A stretch of 64,000 bases of DNA from Chitinophagaceae bacterium. Lineage in GTDB: Bacteria > Bacteroidota > Bacteroidia > Chitinophagales > Chitinophagaceae. The translations under genes were made by a program, and so were the position numbers. The stretch covers positions 427,710 through 491,709 of the forward strand of contig JANINS010000001.1 in NCBI GenBank assembly GCA_024508725.1. The letters are read 5' to 3'. Positions within the stretch are counted from its first letter, which is position 1, and every line of letters begins with the position of its first letter. The notes under the pieces are model-generated. The model did no database searches and was not told the DNA's origin. It was given only the letters and a program-made list of their open reading frames with translations. Below are positions 55,350 to 63,452 of the stretch, one piece after another.

Positions 55350-56171
55350 TTACTTTATTTTATAATTTTTAGGAACATTAAACGGAAACGTTAATGCCGG
55401 GTTAAAGGCATACTGTTTAAAGTCCATCGACAACACCAGTTTTCCTTTCTCTGAAACCGATATCTCTCTTTTTGTTGCGAAAGGAAATCCTGCACCTGTT
55501 TCATAATCCGAATAAGTGATATCACATGTTCTGTTCCTTGTAACATCCACATCATCCAGTTTGCTATGCACCAAAGTGTAATCTTTGTTATTCAGCGTTA
55601 GCAGGTGTTTGTAAATATCACCTACGATAAATACCAATAACTGGTCTCCTGTTTCTCTATACGAAACAACTTTCTTATCCGCAAAAATGGGATTGCCTAC
55701 GATCATGTCCTGTAAAGTAGAGAAGTCGAAAGGAATATCAGTTAACTCCTGCAGGTAAGCGATCGTACGATACTGAACTGTTTTATTCAGTTTGTTCATC
55801 AACGTAACACTATCAGGAGTGATGAGCAGCCTGAATCCTTCCACACCCAATGCACCTGTGAGAGATATCCAAAGCATTTTATCTTTCTGCAAACGAATAT
55901 GAGCCGTTCCGCCGTCTTTGTTTTCCTGCGACTCATAATCGATCTTTACCTTGGCAGAAAATGTATTGAAGTTGATACGTTTGGTATTCACTTTCTCCAC
56001 AATACCTGCCAGCACTTTTGCAGAATCAATATCCGGCACTTTGGTCATCACCACTGTTTCGGTAGTGTCTTTCTTCGAGATCGCTTCTTCTATTTTCTGT
56101 ACTTTCTTGGTAGGACGGCAAGCCACTGCTGCCATAAATACCAAAGCCAATATGTAACTGTGTTTTATCAT
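55350..56171 (-). CDS. DUF4292 lipoprotein
   Basis: From the ATG at 56171 the product has 273 residues with a lipobox VACRP (Cys18). The mature domain has INFNTFSAKVKIDYES, MLWISLTGALGVEGFRLLITPDSVTLMNK and FPFNVPKNYKIK, the DUF4292 pattern (LolA/LolB-like fold by family knowledge). It probably handles lipids or envelope assembly; no function is proven. It starts 1 nt after the dut stop. Confidence 0.82.
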   Translation of the reverse strand: MIKHSYILALVFMAAVACRPTKKVQKIEEAISKKDTTETVVMTKVPDIDSAKVLAGIVEKVNTKRINFNTFSAKVKIDYESQENKDGGTAHIRLQKDKMLWISLTGALGVEGFRLLITPDSVTLMNKLNKTVQYRTIAYLQELTDIPFDFSTLQDMIVGNPIFADKKVVSYRETGDQLLVFIVGDIYKHLLTLNNKDYTLVHSKLDDVDVTRNRTCDITYSDYETGAGFPFATKREISVSEKGKLVLSMDFKQYAFNPALTFPFNVPKNYKIK

Positions 56172-56172
56172 T

Positions 56173-56616
56173 CTACTGTTTTCCTGTGTGTCCAAATCCA
56201 CCTGCTCCTCTTTCTGTTTCTGCCAGATCCTGCACCAACAACCATTCCACCTGCTCCACTTTTTGTATCACCATCTGGGCAATACGATCACCATGGTTGA
56301 TGTGCTGTTCTTCATTGGAAAGATTAATGATGATCACCTTCAGTTCACCACGGTAATCGGCATCAACCGTTCCGGGAGAATTCAAACAGGTTAGTCCATG
56401 CTTCAAAGCCAGTCCGCTTCTCGGACGAACCTGTGCTTCAAAACCTTCGGGCAGTTCAATAAACAATCCCGTTGGTATCAAAGCTCTTTCCAAAGGCTTC
56501 AATACAACTGACTGATGCAGGTTTGCCCGTAAATCCACACCCGATGAACCGGAAGTTGCATACGAAGGCAATGGATTTGTTGATTGATTAACAATTCTTA
56601 CCTGTAAAACAGCCAT
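56173..56616 (-). CDS. dut: dUTP diphosphatase
   Basis: dUTPase of 147 residues with all five motifs visible: [45 protein letters not shown] and the C-terminal [10 protein letters not shown]. It hydrolyses dUTP to dUMP. It is followed immediately by the DUF4292 lipoprotein gene. Confidence 0.96.
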   Translation of the reverse strand: MAVLQVRIVNQSTNPLPSYATSGSSGVDLRANLHQSVVLKPLERALIPTGLFIELPEGFEAQVRPRSGLALKHGLTCLNSPGTVDADYRGELKVIIINLSNEEQHINHGDRIAQMVIQKVEQVEWLLVQDLAETERGAGGFGHTGKQ

Positions 56617-56712
56617 TGAACAAAGCTTATTTTTTTTTACGATGGCATCACCCTTTTAGTTATCCATCTATATGTTAAAAGAATTTTCTTTTTAGCCGGC
56701 TTCAGTTTTCCA

Positions 56713-56866
56713 TGGCATCGTCTCTTGTGTCACTCACTTCAACTACCAGTTTTCAAACAGATACCTCGTTCCCCGGTATGACAAGCTAAAGGAAACAGAT
56801 CAGCCGAAGATTATATCAGCTCAAAACATGCCCGCTGTTTGTCATTCCGACGCAGGAGGAATCTGC
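56713..56866 (-). repeat. Composite repeat, copy B (inverted relative to copy A)
   Basis: In reverse complement it matches copy A (37611-37763) over most of its length: hairpin ATTCC-9nt-GGAAT (56844-56862), hairpin ATACC-9nt-GGTAT (56761-56779) and the GTGACAC repeat at 56713-56742. It lies in the dut-ispF gap. An AGGTGTC...GCACCT segment (56871-56903) separates it from ispF. Confidence 0.8.
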
Positions 56867-56902
56867 TTTCAGGTGTCAGACAGTTTCAAAGTGCCAGGCA
56901 CC

Positions 56903-57385
56903 TTATTGAACCTTCTGCAACAAAGCCGAAGCATAAGCCATCACACCTTCTTCTCTACCTACAAAACCCATCGTTTCTGTAGTGGTAGCCTTGATCGAAA
57001 TATCCGAAACATCAAAAGCCAGTATGCCAGCGATCACTTTTCTCATCTCATCAACATACGGTTTAATCTTTGGTTTCTCCAGGCATAATGTAGCATCAAC
57101 GTTCACTACTTTATATCCTTTTGCACTGATCAATTCCAGACTTCTTTTAAGTAATATCTTACTGTCGATGTTCTTGAACTCGGATGATGTGTCCGGAAAA
57201 TGTGTTCCGATATCACCCAAAGCCAAAGCACCCAGCATGGCATCACAAATGGCATGGAGTAATACATCGGCATCACTATGGCCCAATGCACCTTTTACGT
57301 GCGGCACTTTCACTCCACCCAGCCAAAGGTCACGACCTTCTACTAACTGGTGAAAATCTACTCCCTGTCCGATTCTGTACGACAT
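56903..57385 (-). CDS. ispF: 2-C-methyl-D-erythritol 2,4-cyclodiphosphate synthase
   Basis: IspF closes the cyclodiphosphate ring in the MEP isoprenoid pathway. The 160-residue enzyme has the zinc ligands D10 and H12 (GQGVDFHQL) and H44 in HSDADVLLHAICDA, and the signature ISIKATTTETMGFVGREEG. Length is normal. Confidence 0.95.
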   Translation of the reverse strand: MSYRIGQGVDFHQLVEGRDLWLGGVKVPHVKGALGHSDADVLLHAICDAMLGALALGDIGTHFPDTSSEFKNIDSKILLKRSLELISAKGYKVVNVDATLCLEKPKIKPYVDEMRKVIAGILAFDVSDISIKATTTETMGFVGREEGVMAYASALLQKVQ

Positions 57386-57403
57386 AAGCCCGGTTTTAAC
57401 GCA

Positions 57404-57430
57404 AAAAGCGAAGGTAAACCCTTCGCTTTT
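57404..57430 (-). terminator. Terminator downstream of porV
   Basis: AAAAGCGAAGG-TAAAC-CCTTCGCTTTT; in minus-strand reading it follows the porV stop by about 20 nt, with T-rich flank. Confidence 0.75.
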
Positions 57431-57449
57431 AAATTATTAGTTGTGTAGA

Positions 57450-58619
57450 TTACTTCGTACCCGTGTTCTCTTTATCCAGATCGAATAACAGGCTGAAGCG
57501 TAATGTGTTCGACAATGGATTCCTGTTCACTCCATTTCCTGAAGGGATCAGGTAAGAGAAATTCAATCCGAAAACATTGTATTTAACCCCTACACCAAGC
57601 GTAAAGTACTTACGGTTCCCCTTGGTTTTATCTTCATAAAAATACCCCGCTCTTGCCATGAACTGGTCGTTGTAAGAATATTCAGCACCAACGCCAAACA
57701 TCAGTTCTTTGAATTCGTTGCCACCGTCAGAGAAAGATTTGAACCAGCTCTGCATCACACCATAGCTCCTGTAATTTACCAGGTTGATGGAATCCTGCTG
57801 GGTATTGGTAGGATCTGTAGGAACCGGTGGTGTTGGAACCAGTAGTTTATTGATATCAACCGCAAATGTCATTTTACTGGTTTCGTCAAACACTTTGGTA
57901 TAAGCCACACCCAAACCTAAGTTAGCCGGGATATAATCTTTGTTATTTACATCATTGGTATAAGCGATCTTGGAACCCAGGTTAGAAAGTGCAACACCCC
58001 AGGCAAATCCACCAGAAGCTTCAGAAACATTGCTGTGATACAGCGAAACATCACCTGCTACAGCATTTCCTGCTTTGTACGTAACACCGTTGGTAGATTG
58101 ACCACCGGCTAAGTTGGAGTTGATATAACGCAACGCAACGCCTAAACCCAGTTTATCAGTAAGCTTACGGCTATAACCAAAATCAATTGAAAATTCTCTT
58201 GGGCGGAAAGATCCGAGATCATTTCCAGCAAAATCTGTGAACTGGATATTACCCAGGCTAAAATATCTTGTAGAAAGCGAAAGTGCCTGCTGCTCGTCAA
58301 GCTGGTAATAGCCTGCCAACGATGCCAGGTAAACATCGTTCAATCCCAGGTCTCTCAACCATGGTGTATAAGTAACCGAAACAGCAGTTTTACTTTGAGC
58401 GAAAGGTGTTTTGGCCAGGTTCCAGAAAGCAGCATTCGCATCAGGAGCTGTGGCAATTCCCACATCACCCATACCACCGGCTCTTGCATCGGGAGAAATT
58501 CTTAAAAAAGGAACAGCAGTCGTAACTACATTGATTCTTTCAGCGGTCTGAGCTATTGTTCTGTTTACAACCGAGCATAATAATAACAATACAGCAGTTC
58601 TCAGCGTTGTTCGTGTCAT
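57450..58619 (-). CDS. porV: PorV/LptO-like outer-membrane barrel (type IX secretion)
   Basis: The 389-residue protein has a signal peptide (ending RTIAQ) followed by TAVPFLRISPDARAGGMGDVGIA, the PorV signature, and NAAFWNLAKT. Further barrel strands end at FSLLFDL. PorV shuttles type IX cargo from the translocon to the sortase PorU. It is divergent from gldJ. In Flavobacterium, as I recall, porU lies between gldJ and porV; here that position holds only 419 nt without a gene. Confidence 0.9.
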   Translation of the reverse strand: MTRTTLRTAVLLLLCSVVNRTIAQTAERINVVTTAVPFLRISPDARAGGMGDVGIATAPDANAAFWNLAKTPFAQSKTAVSVTYTPWLRDLGLNDVYLASLAGYYQLDEQQALSLSTRYFSLGNIQFTDFAGNDLGSFRPREFSIDFGYSRKLTDKLGLGVALRYINSNLAGGQSTNGVTYKAGNAVAGDVSLYHSNVSEASGGFAWGVALSNLGSKIAYTNDVNNKDYIPANLGLGVAYTKVFDETSKMTFAVDINKLLVPTPPVPTDPTNTQQDSINLVNYRSYGVMQSWFKSFSDGGNEFKELMFGVGAEYSYNDQFMARAGYFYEDKTKGNRKYFTLGVGVKYNVFGLNFSYLIPSGNGVNRNPLSNTLRFSLLFDLDKENTGTK

Positions 58620-59038
58620 CTAAATGAGTGTTTTGTAATTTTCAATTGAGATCGGCAGGTAAAACTACCTTTCAAACTTAAATGGAGTAGAGATCAGTCA
58701 TCCGGTACTTTTGGTTACGAATTCTAGAGTTGAAAATGGCCGCTGTTGCCATCATCGGCTGCAATGATACGGAAATATAGACACCTTTATTTAAAATTTC
58801 GCTGTTTCCATACCTTGATTTTGACTGAAGTTGAACGATTTTGATCGGCTAAATCAATGTATTTGCAAACGATTGCATATAAAGCTGTCAAAAGTCAACC
58901 TTAAATTATATTTTCGCTAACAGGGGACGTTCAGGTGAGCCATATTTGGTTTAGAGAAATCTTTATATTCGCAGTCTTAACATCCTTAAAACAATATTCA
59001 TTACCCGGCTTCGTTAATTACGAATCAAAATCTGTCTA
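58620..59038. other. Divergent porV-gldJ intergenic region
   Basis: The 419-nt gap holds no gene and no long repeat. Promoters for porV and gldJ must lie here. TTTGG followed 15 nt later by TATATTCG (58945-58971) approximates a Bacteroidota promoter towards gldJ, but the spacing is short. I see nothing else. Confidence 0.4.
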
Positions 59039-60592
59039 ATGACAATGCTTAGTGGTTTAAGAAACTTCACTCTTTTATGTGCTGCGGCAGCTACATTTTC
59101 TTCATGTGGCTTGTTCAAGAAAAAGGCTGAGAAATCATCTGCAACAGGTTGGAACTACAACGACAAAAACCAGGGCGGATTCTTCGTTGCCAAAGCTTCT
59201 GATCTTAAAACCGGTCCCGGATTGGTTTTCGTTCAGGGCGGTACCTTTCCTATGGGTGCCAAGCAGGAAGATGTAATGGGAGACTGGAATAACGTTCCCC
59301 GTCGTGTTACTGTCAACTCTTTCCTGATCGATAAAACCGAAGTGGCAAACGTTCACTACCGTGAATACCTGTACTGGGTTGATAACGTATTTGGACAGGC
59401 AGATATGACCAATGTGGTTGAAGCTGCCAAACCTGATACCCTGGTTTGGAGAAGCGAACTGGCTTACAATGAGCCTTATGTTGAATATTATTTCCGTCAC
59501 CCATCGTTCAACTACTATCCTGTGGTGGGTGTAACCTGGAGACAAGCTCACGACTTCTGCGTTTGGAGAGGTGATCGTGTTAACCAGATGGAACTGATTA
59601 AAAGAGGTTACCAGAATAAAACCGTTGTTAAGACTGAAATGGGTGGCGGCGGCCAGGAAAACTTCAACACCAAGTCTTACCTGATGGGTGAGTACCAGGG
59701 TGTTCCGGGTAAACCAAAGAAGAACCCTTTAAAAGATGCCCAGGGTAAACCAAGAAATACCGTTCGTTTTGAGGATGGTATCCTTTTACCAGATTATCGT
59801 CTTCCTACAGAAGCGGAGTGGGAATATGCAGCTTTAGGACAGATCGCTGAGAACCCACAGCCTCGCAGAAGCGAGAAAAAGCGTGGTGAAGAGGTGATCG
59901 CCAATCAAAATATTTACGCATGGAAGAATGATGGATATGACAACCTCCGTGGTACTCGTCGTGGTACATGGCAGGGTGCTTTCCTCGGAAACTTCAAGCG
60001 TGGAAATGGTGACTATATGGGTGTTGCCGGTGGTTTGAACGACCGTGCAGCTTATACAGCACCGGTTACTTCTTTCATTCCTAACGCTTTTGGTGTTTAT
60101 AACATGAGCGGTAACGTGAGTGAGTGGGTAGCGGATGTTTACAGGCCAATGACCAACTTTGATGAAGATGATCTGAACCCTTACCGTGGTAACATCTTCT
60201 CTAAAGTTGACCCAACAAAAGCTGAAGGTGATAGAAGAGACAGCCTTGGACGTATATCCATGGTTCGTGAAGATGATAAAGACCTTAGAAACCGTAGAAA
60301 CTACCAACGCAGCTATGCAGTAAACTACCTTGATGGTGATACTTCAACTGCAGTTAAATATGTTTATCAATACGGCATCACTACATTGGTTTCTGATAAA
60401 TCGAGAGTAGTAAAAGGTGGTAGCTGGATGGATATGCCATACTGGATGAGTGCCGGAACAAGAAGATTCCTGGAAGAAGATGCAGCCAGCAGCACCATCG
60501 GTTTCCGTTGTGCAATGACGCACTTCGGTGCTTCGGAAGGTAAAGGCAGGAAGACAGGTAACTTCTTCCCAGCCAGAAGACAAAAGAGATAA
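59039..60592 (+). CDS. gldJ: Gliding motility lipoprotein GldJ (SUMF1/FGE-like)
   Basis: The 517-residue lipoprotein (lipobox TFSSC, Cys23) has a formylglycine-generating-enzyme-like domain: GGTFPMGA, LPTEAEWEYAALG, YNMSGNVSEWVADVYRP and GGSWMDMPYWMSAGTRRF ending TIGFRCAM. GldJ is an essential part of the gliding/type IX machinery in Bacteroidota. The paralogue GldK shares the fold; linkage with murF and porV favours GldJ. A terminator follows. Confidence 0.85.
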   Translation: MTMLSGLRNFTLLCAAAATFSSCGLFKKKAEKSSATGWNYNDKNQGGFFVAKASDLKTGPGLVFVQGGTFPMGAKQEDVMGDWNNVPRRVTVNSFLIDKTEVANVHYREYLYWVDNVFGQADMTNVVEAAKPDTLVWRSELAYNEPYVEYYFRHPSFNYYPVVGVTWRQAHDFCVWRGDRVNQMELIKRGYQNKTVVKTEMGGGGQENFNTKSYLMGEYQGVPGKPKKNPLKDAQGKPRNTVRFEDGILLPDYRLPTEAEWEYAALGQIAENPQPRRSEKKRGEEVIANQNIYAWKNDGYDNLRGTRRGTWQGAFLGNFKRGNGDYMGVAGGLNDRAAYTAPVTSFIPNAFGVYNMSGNVSEWVADVYRPMTNFDEDDLNPYRGNIFSKVDPTKAEGDRRDSLGRISMVREDDKDLRNRRNYQRSYAVNYLDGDTSTAVKYVYQYGITTLVSDKSRVVKGGSWMDMPYWMSAGTRRFLEEDAASSTIGFRCAMTHFGASEGKGRKTGNFFPARRQKR

Positions 60593-60611
60593 GGAAAAGG
60601 TAAATACAGCG

Positions 60612-60645
60612 AAAAGGCCATCTGAGAAATTAGATGGCTTTTTTC
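60612..60645 (+). terminator. Rho-independent terminator after gldJ
   Basis: AAAAGGCCATCT-8nt-AGATGGCTTTTTT with one G-T pair and a T-run. Confidence 0.85.
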
Positions 60646-60739
60646 ATTGCATCTGCAGAAGCTTTAGCAAAGGATTTCACGCAAAGAGGCAAAGAGAGCA
60701 AAGGGAAAAAGTTTGTCGCAATAATTTCTGCAGTCATCT

Positions 60740-60990
60740 CAATTCGTGTAATTAGTGTAATTCGAATAATTCGTGTTCTACAATTCGTGTAATTAGTTTT
60801 ATTCGTGTTCTACAATTCGTGTAATTCGTGTAATTAGTTTTATTCGTGTTCATTTATTCGTGTAATTCGTGCAATTAATCTTCTTCATGTTCATTTATTC
60901 GTGCAATTCGTGTAATTAGTTTTATTCGTGTTTTACAATTCGTGTAATTCGAATAATTCGTGTTTTACATTCGTGTTACTACATTCGTAT
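60740..60990 (+). repeat. Irregular tandem array of AATTCGTG-type units
   Basis: By eye the ~250-nt stretch contains 15 copies of TTCGTG in units such as AATTCGTGTAATTAG, TTTATTCGTGTT and TACAATTCGTG. The array ends directly before the murF ATG. Near its end TACATTCG occurs twice, one mismatch from the -7 consensus TAnnTTTG. Smaller groups of the same units occur at 2791-2823, 3016-3053 and 10743-10799. Confidence 0.9.
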
Positions 60991-60991
60991 C

Positions 60992-62284
60992 ATGAACATC
61001 GAACATCTTTACCAGTTATACCTGCACCATCCTTCTGTTCAAACAGATACCCGTAAACTCAGGGAAGGTGATCTTTTCTTCGCTTTAAAAGGACCCAACT
61101 TCAATGGTAACCAGTTTGCCTTACAGGCTTTAAAAGCAGGTGCTGCCTATGCTGTGATCGATGAACCGGTAGATCCTTCCAATGATCGTTTATTACTAGT
61201 AGAAGATGTGCTTACCGCTTTGCAACAACTGGCAAAATATCATCGCCAGCAGTTCAACATCCCTTTTATTGCGATCACGGGAAGTAATGGTAAAACAACC
61301 ACTAAAGAACTGGTGAGTACAGTGTTGGCTTCTCATTATACAACCTATACCACCCAAGGCAACCTGAATAACCATATAGGTATTCCCATCACATTACTCA
61401 ATGTTAAGAAAGACGCAGAGATGGCGGTGATAGAGATGGGCGCCAATCACCAGAAAGAAATCGCTTCTTATTGCGAATACGTGATGCCCACCCATGGCAT
61501 CATCACCAATTGCGGTAAAGCCCACCTCGAAGGTTTTGGTGGTGTGGAAGGAGTACGAAAAGGCAAAGGAGAACTGTTCGATTACCTGAGAGCCAACAAT
61601 GGTGCAGCTTTCATTTTTTCGGACTATGATTACCTGCAAAGCATGAGCAATGGCATCAGTGCTGTTTTCAAATACGGAACACAGGAAGGACAGTTAACCG
61701 GTGAAGTGATCACCAGTGAACCTTTCCTGGATATCAGGCTCACCAAAGGAACGTCTCTGGAACAACTGAACACACATTTGGTAGGTGAATATAATTTGCC
61801 CAATGTACTATGTGCCGTAGCCATTGGTAAATACTTCAACGTACCCGATGAAAAGATCAAAACAGCGATTGAAGGCTATGTGCCATCTAACAGCAGGTCG
61901 CAGATGATCGAAAAAGAAAGCAACCAGGTGATCCTCGATGCTTACAATGCCAACCCCAGCAGTATGAAAGCTGCGATAGAGAATTTTGCGAAGATCAAAG
62001 CCAGCAATAAAGTGTTGATGCTGGGTGCTATGATGGAACTGGGTGATGAAAGTATCGCAGAGCACCAGGCCATCATTGATCTTATCAAACAGTACGAATG
62101 GAAAGCGGTAGTGTTGGTAGGTGGCGATTATGAAAAAGTGCAACATCCGTTTATTTACTTGTCTTCTTCTATAGAAGCCAGGCATTGGTATCAACACCAG
62201 CAGTTCACCAATACTTATATACTCATCAAAGGATCGAGAAGTATGAAAATGGAAACCGTTTTAGAATCCGGCACTGCTGCGTAA
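60992..62284 (+). CDS. murF: UDP-N-acetylmuramoyl-tripeptide--D-alanyl-D-alanine ligase
   Basis: MurF adds D-Ala-D-Ala to the peptidoglycan precursor in the cytoplasm. The 430-residue protein has the N-terminal domain with VQTDTRKLREGDLFFALKGPNFNGNQFA, the ATP loop TGSNGKTTTKEL, NLNNHIGIPITLL, EMGANHQKEI, and DAYNANPSSMKAAI in the C-terminal domain. The start codon follows directly after a repeat array. Confidence 0.95.
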   Translation: MNIEHLYQLYLHHPSVQTDTRKLREGDLFFALKGPNFNGNQFALQALKAGAAYAVIDEPVDPSNDRLLLVEDVLTALQQLAKYHRQQFNIPFIAITGSNGKTTTKELVSTVLASHYTTYTTQGNLNNHIGIPITLLNVKKDAEMAVIEMGANHQKEIASYCEYVMPTHGIITNCGKAHLEGFGGVEGVRKGKGELFDYLRANNGAAFIFSDYDYLQSMSNGISAVFKYGTQEGQLTGEVITSEPFLDIRLTKGTSLEQLNTHLVGEYNLPNVLCAVAIGKYFNVPDEKIKTAIEGYVPSNSRSQMIEKESNQVILDAYNANPSSMKAAIENFAKIKASNKVLMLGAMMELGDESIAEHQAIIDLIKQYEWKAVVLVGGDYEKVQHPFIYLSSSIEARHWYQHQQFTNTYILIKGSRSMKMETVLESGTAA

Positions 62285-62293
62285 AGAACAGAA

Positions 62294-62318
62294 TGTACAA
62301 GAGTGCGACGCAACTAAA
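62294..62318 (+). repeat. ACAAGTG-GCGACGC dispersed repeat
   Basis: Forward copy (GTACAAGAGTGCGACGCAAC) of the AAGAGTG variant, with the AAATAGCAGCA extension also seen at 45271-45296. Confidence 0.75.
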
Positions 62319-62417
62319 CCCAAATAGCAGCACAAGCTCCTGTTAACAAATCTCTCCTGTCTTATTGTCGCTTTTAGCATACGGAACGCAAATTGATGCT
62401 TAAGAAAAAAAACTGTT

Positions 62418-62732
62418 ATGGAAACGGGCAGTAAAGAAAGCTTCAAAGACCTGATCAATGGCAATACACCTGTACTGGTTGATTTTTTTGCGGAATGGTG
62501 CGGACCATGCAAGATGATGACACCTATACTCCACCAGCTTAGAGATAAAATGCAGGATAATGTGCGGATCCTAAAGCTTGATGTAGATAAGAATCCTGCA
62601 GTGGCTGATGCATTCCAGATACAGGGTGTTCCTACCCTGATCCTTTTCCATAAAGGCAAAATGGTTTGGCGGCAAAGTGGTGTAGTGCAGGCAAATGTTT
62701 TAGAGAATATTATCAGGCAGCACACCGCATAA
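62418..62732 (+). CDS. Thioredoxin
   Basis: The 104-residue protein is a single thioredoxin domain with active site WCGPCK (residues 27-32), the VDFFAEWCG strand, cis-proline GVPTL and GVVQANVLENII. No signal peptide is seen, so it is cytoplasmic, reducing disulfides of enzymes such as ribonucleotide reductase. The genome may hold further copies; I do not assign trxA. Confidence 0.93.
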   Translation: METGSKESFKDLINGNTPVLVDFFAEWCGPCKMMTPILHQLRDKMQDNVRILKLDVDKNPAVADAFQIQGVPTLILFHKGKMVWRQSGVVQANVLENIIRQHTA

Positions 62733-62736
62733 GCGG

Positions 62737-62744
62737 TAACTTTG
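62737..62744 (+). promoter_or_regulatory. TAACTTTG, possible -7 element before DUF983 gene
   Basis: Exact match to TAnnTTTG about 10-15 nt before the DUF983 start. No clear -33 TTG at 17-23 nt, so low confidence. Confidence 0.3.
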
Positions 62745-62753
62745 TAGCCTAAA

Positions 62754-63200
62754 TTGTATGTGGTGATAGGCTATTTATCTACAGTGTTGCGGAACAAGTG
62801 TCCACGTTGCAGAAAAGGAGATCTTTTCATTACGCAAAACCCGTACGACCTCAGGAATTATATGACGATGCATGAGCGTTGCCCGGTTTGCAAACAACGC
62901 ACTGAACTGGAGGTAGGTTTTTACTATGGAACCAGTTATGTGAGTTATGCATTAACTGTTTTATTCTCCGGAATTTCCCTGGCTATATGGTGGATATTTA
63001 TTGGTGTATCGTTGTATGATAACCGCATTTTTTACTGGCTTGGTATCAATGCGGTGCTGCTGATCGTTCTCCAACCGATATTTATGCGACTCTCCCGGTC
63101 GTTGTGGCTGAGCTGGTTTCTCAGGTACGATCCGCACTGGAAAGAACACAATGCTCAGGAGCCTGAAAGAATTGTGGAGGAGCACATGAATAACTGGTAA
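62754..63200 (+). CDS. DUF983 membrane protein with zinc-binding cysteines
   Basis: The product, up to 148 residues, has the DUF983 pattern: NKCPRCRKGDLF and RCPVCKQRTELEVGFYYGTSYVSY, with four cysteines in two CxxC pairs, then two hydrophobic helices. No ATG fits; the start is the TTG at 62754 or the GTG at 62760. The function is unknown. The gene ends 49 nt before tRNA-Ser. Confidence 0.8.
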   Translation: MYVVIGYLSTVLRNKCPRCRKGDLFITQNPYDLRNYMTMHERCPVCKQRTELEVGFYYGTSYVSYALTVLFSGISLAIWWIFIGVSLYDNRIFYWLGINAVLLIVLQPIFMRLSRSLWLSWFLRYDPHWKEHNAQEPERIVEEHMNNW

Positions 63201-63249
63201 CTCCACCATCTGCCGGAGTTAAAAACGCTTACATTTGCCGTCTTTTATT

Positions 63250-63336
63250 GGAGACTTGTCCGAGTGGTTGAAGGAGCACGCCTGGAAAGTGTGTATACGG
63301 GAAACTGTATCAAGGGTTCGAATCCCTTAGTCTCCG
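63250..63336 (+). tRNA. tRNA-Ser (anticodon GGA)
   Basis: An 87-nt class II tRNA with acceptor GGAGACT/AGTCTCC, discriminator G, D-arm, anticodon stem CACGC/GTGTG (one G-T pair) around loop CTGGAAA giving anticodon GGA. It has a long variable arm and a T-arm GGGTTCGAATCCC. CA follows the discriminator; a full CCA is not encoded. Confidence 0.96.
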
Positions 63337-63423
63337 CAATATGAATATTAAGGTCTGAGACGAAGCTATGCTTGTCTCAGTGCCGACATTCTCGTCGGCA
63401 TTCGAATCCCTTAGTCTCCGCAA
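63317..63423 (+). repeat. Direct duplication of the tRNA-Ser 3' end (23 nt, 84-nt spacing)
   Basis: The 3' T-arm/acceptor sequence TTCGAATCCCTTAGTCTCCG plus CAA at 63317-63339 is repeated exactly at 63401-63423. The 61 nt between contain two hairpins: TGAGAC...GTCTCA with inner AAGC/GCTT, and TGCCGAC-6nt-GTCGGCA. The arrangement looks like an attachment-site footprint. Confidence 0.9.
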
Positions 63424-63452
63424 AAATAGCTGCTGATCGCAGCTATTTTTTT
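63422..63452 (+). terminator. Terminator after tRNA-Ser region
   Basis: AAAAATAGCTGC-TGATC-GCAGCTATTTTT with 12-bp perfect arms and extra T; begins at the end of the duplicated tRNA tail. Confidence 0.88.

Larger units (their letters stand above)
60593..60991. other. gldJ-murF intergenic region: terminator plus long repeat array
   Basis: The 399-nt gap holds a terminator (60612-60645) and then the AATTCGTG array (60740-60990), which runs up to the murF start codon. No other gene is seen. Confidence 0.8.

Noticed and set aside
58945..58971. Strong gldJ promoter
   Set aside because: The TTTG to TATATTCG spacing is 15 nt, shorter than the 17-23 nt usual for these promoters. It is only mentioned in the intergenic note.
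60740..60990. CRISPR array
   Set aside because: Units are 8-15 nt, irregular and without unique spacers of constant length. No cas gene is nearby.
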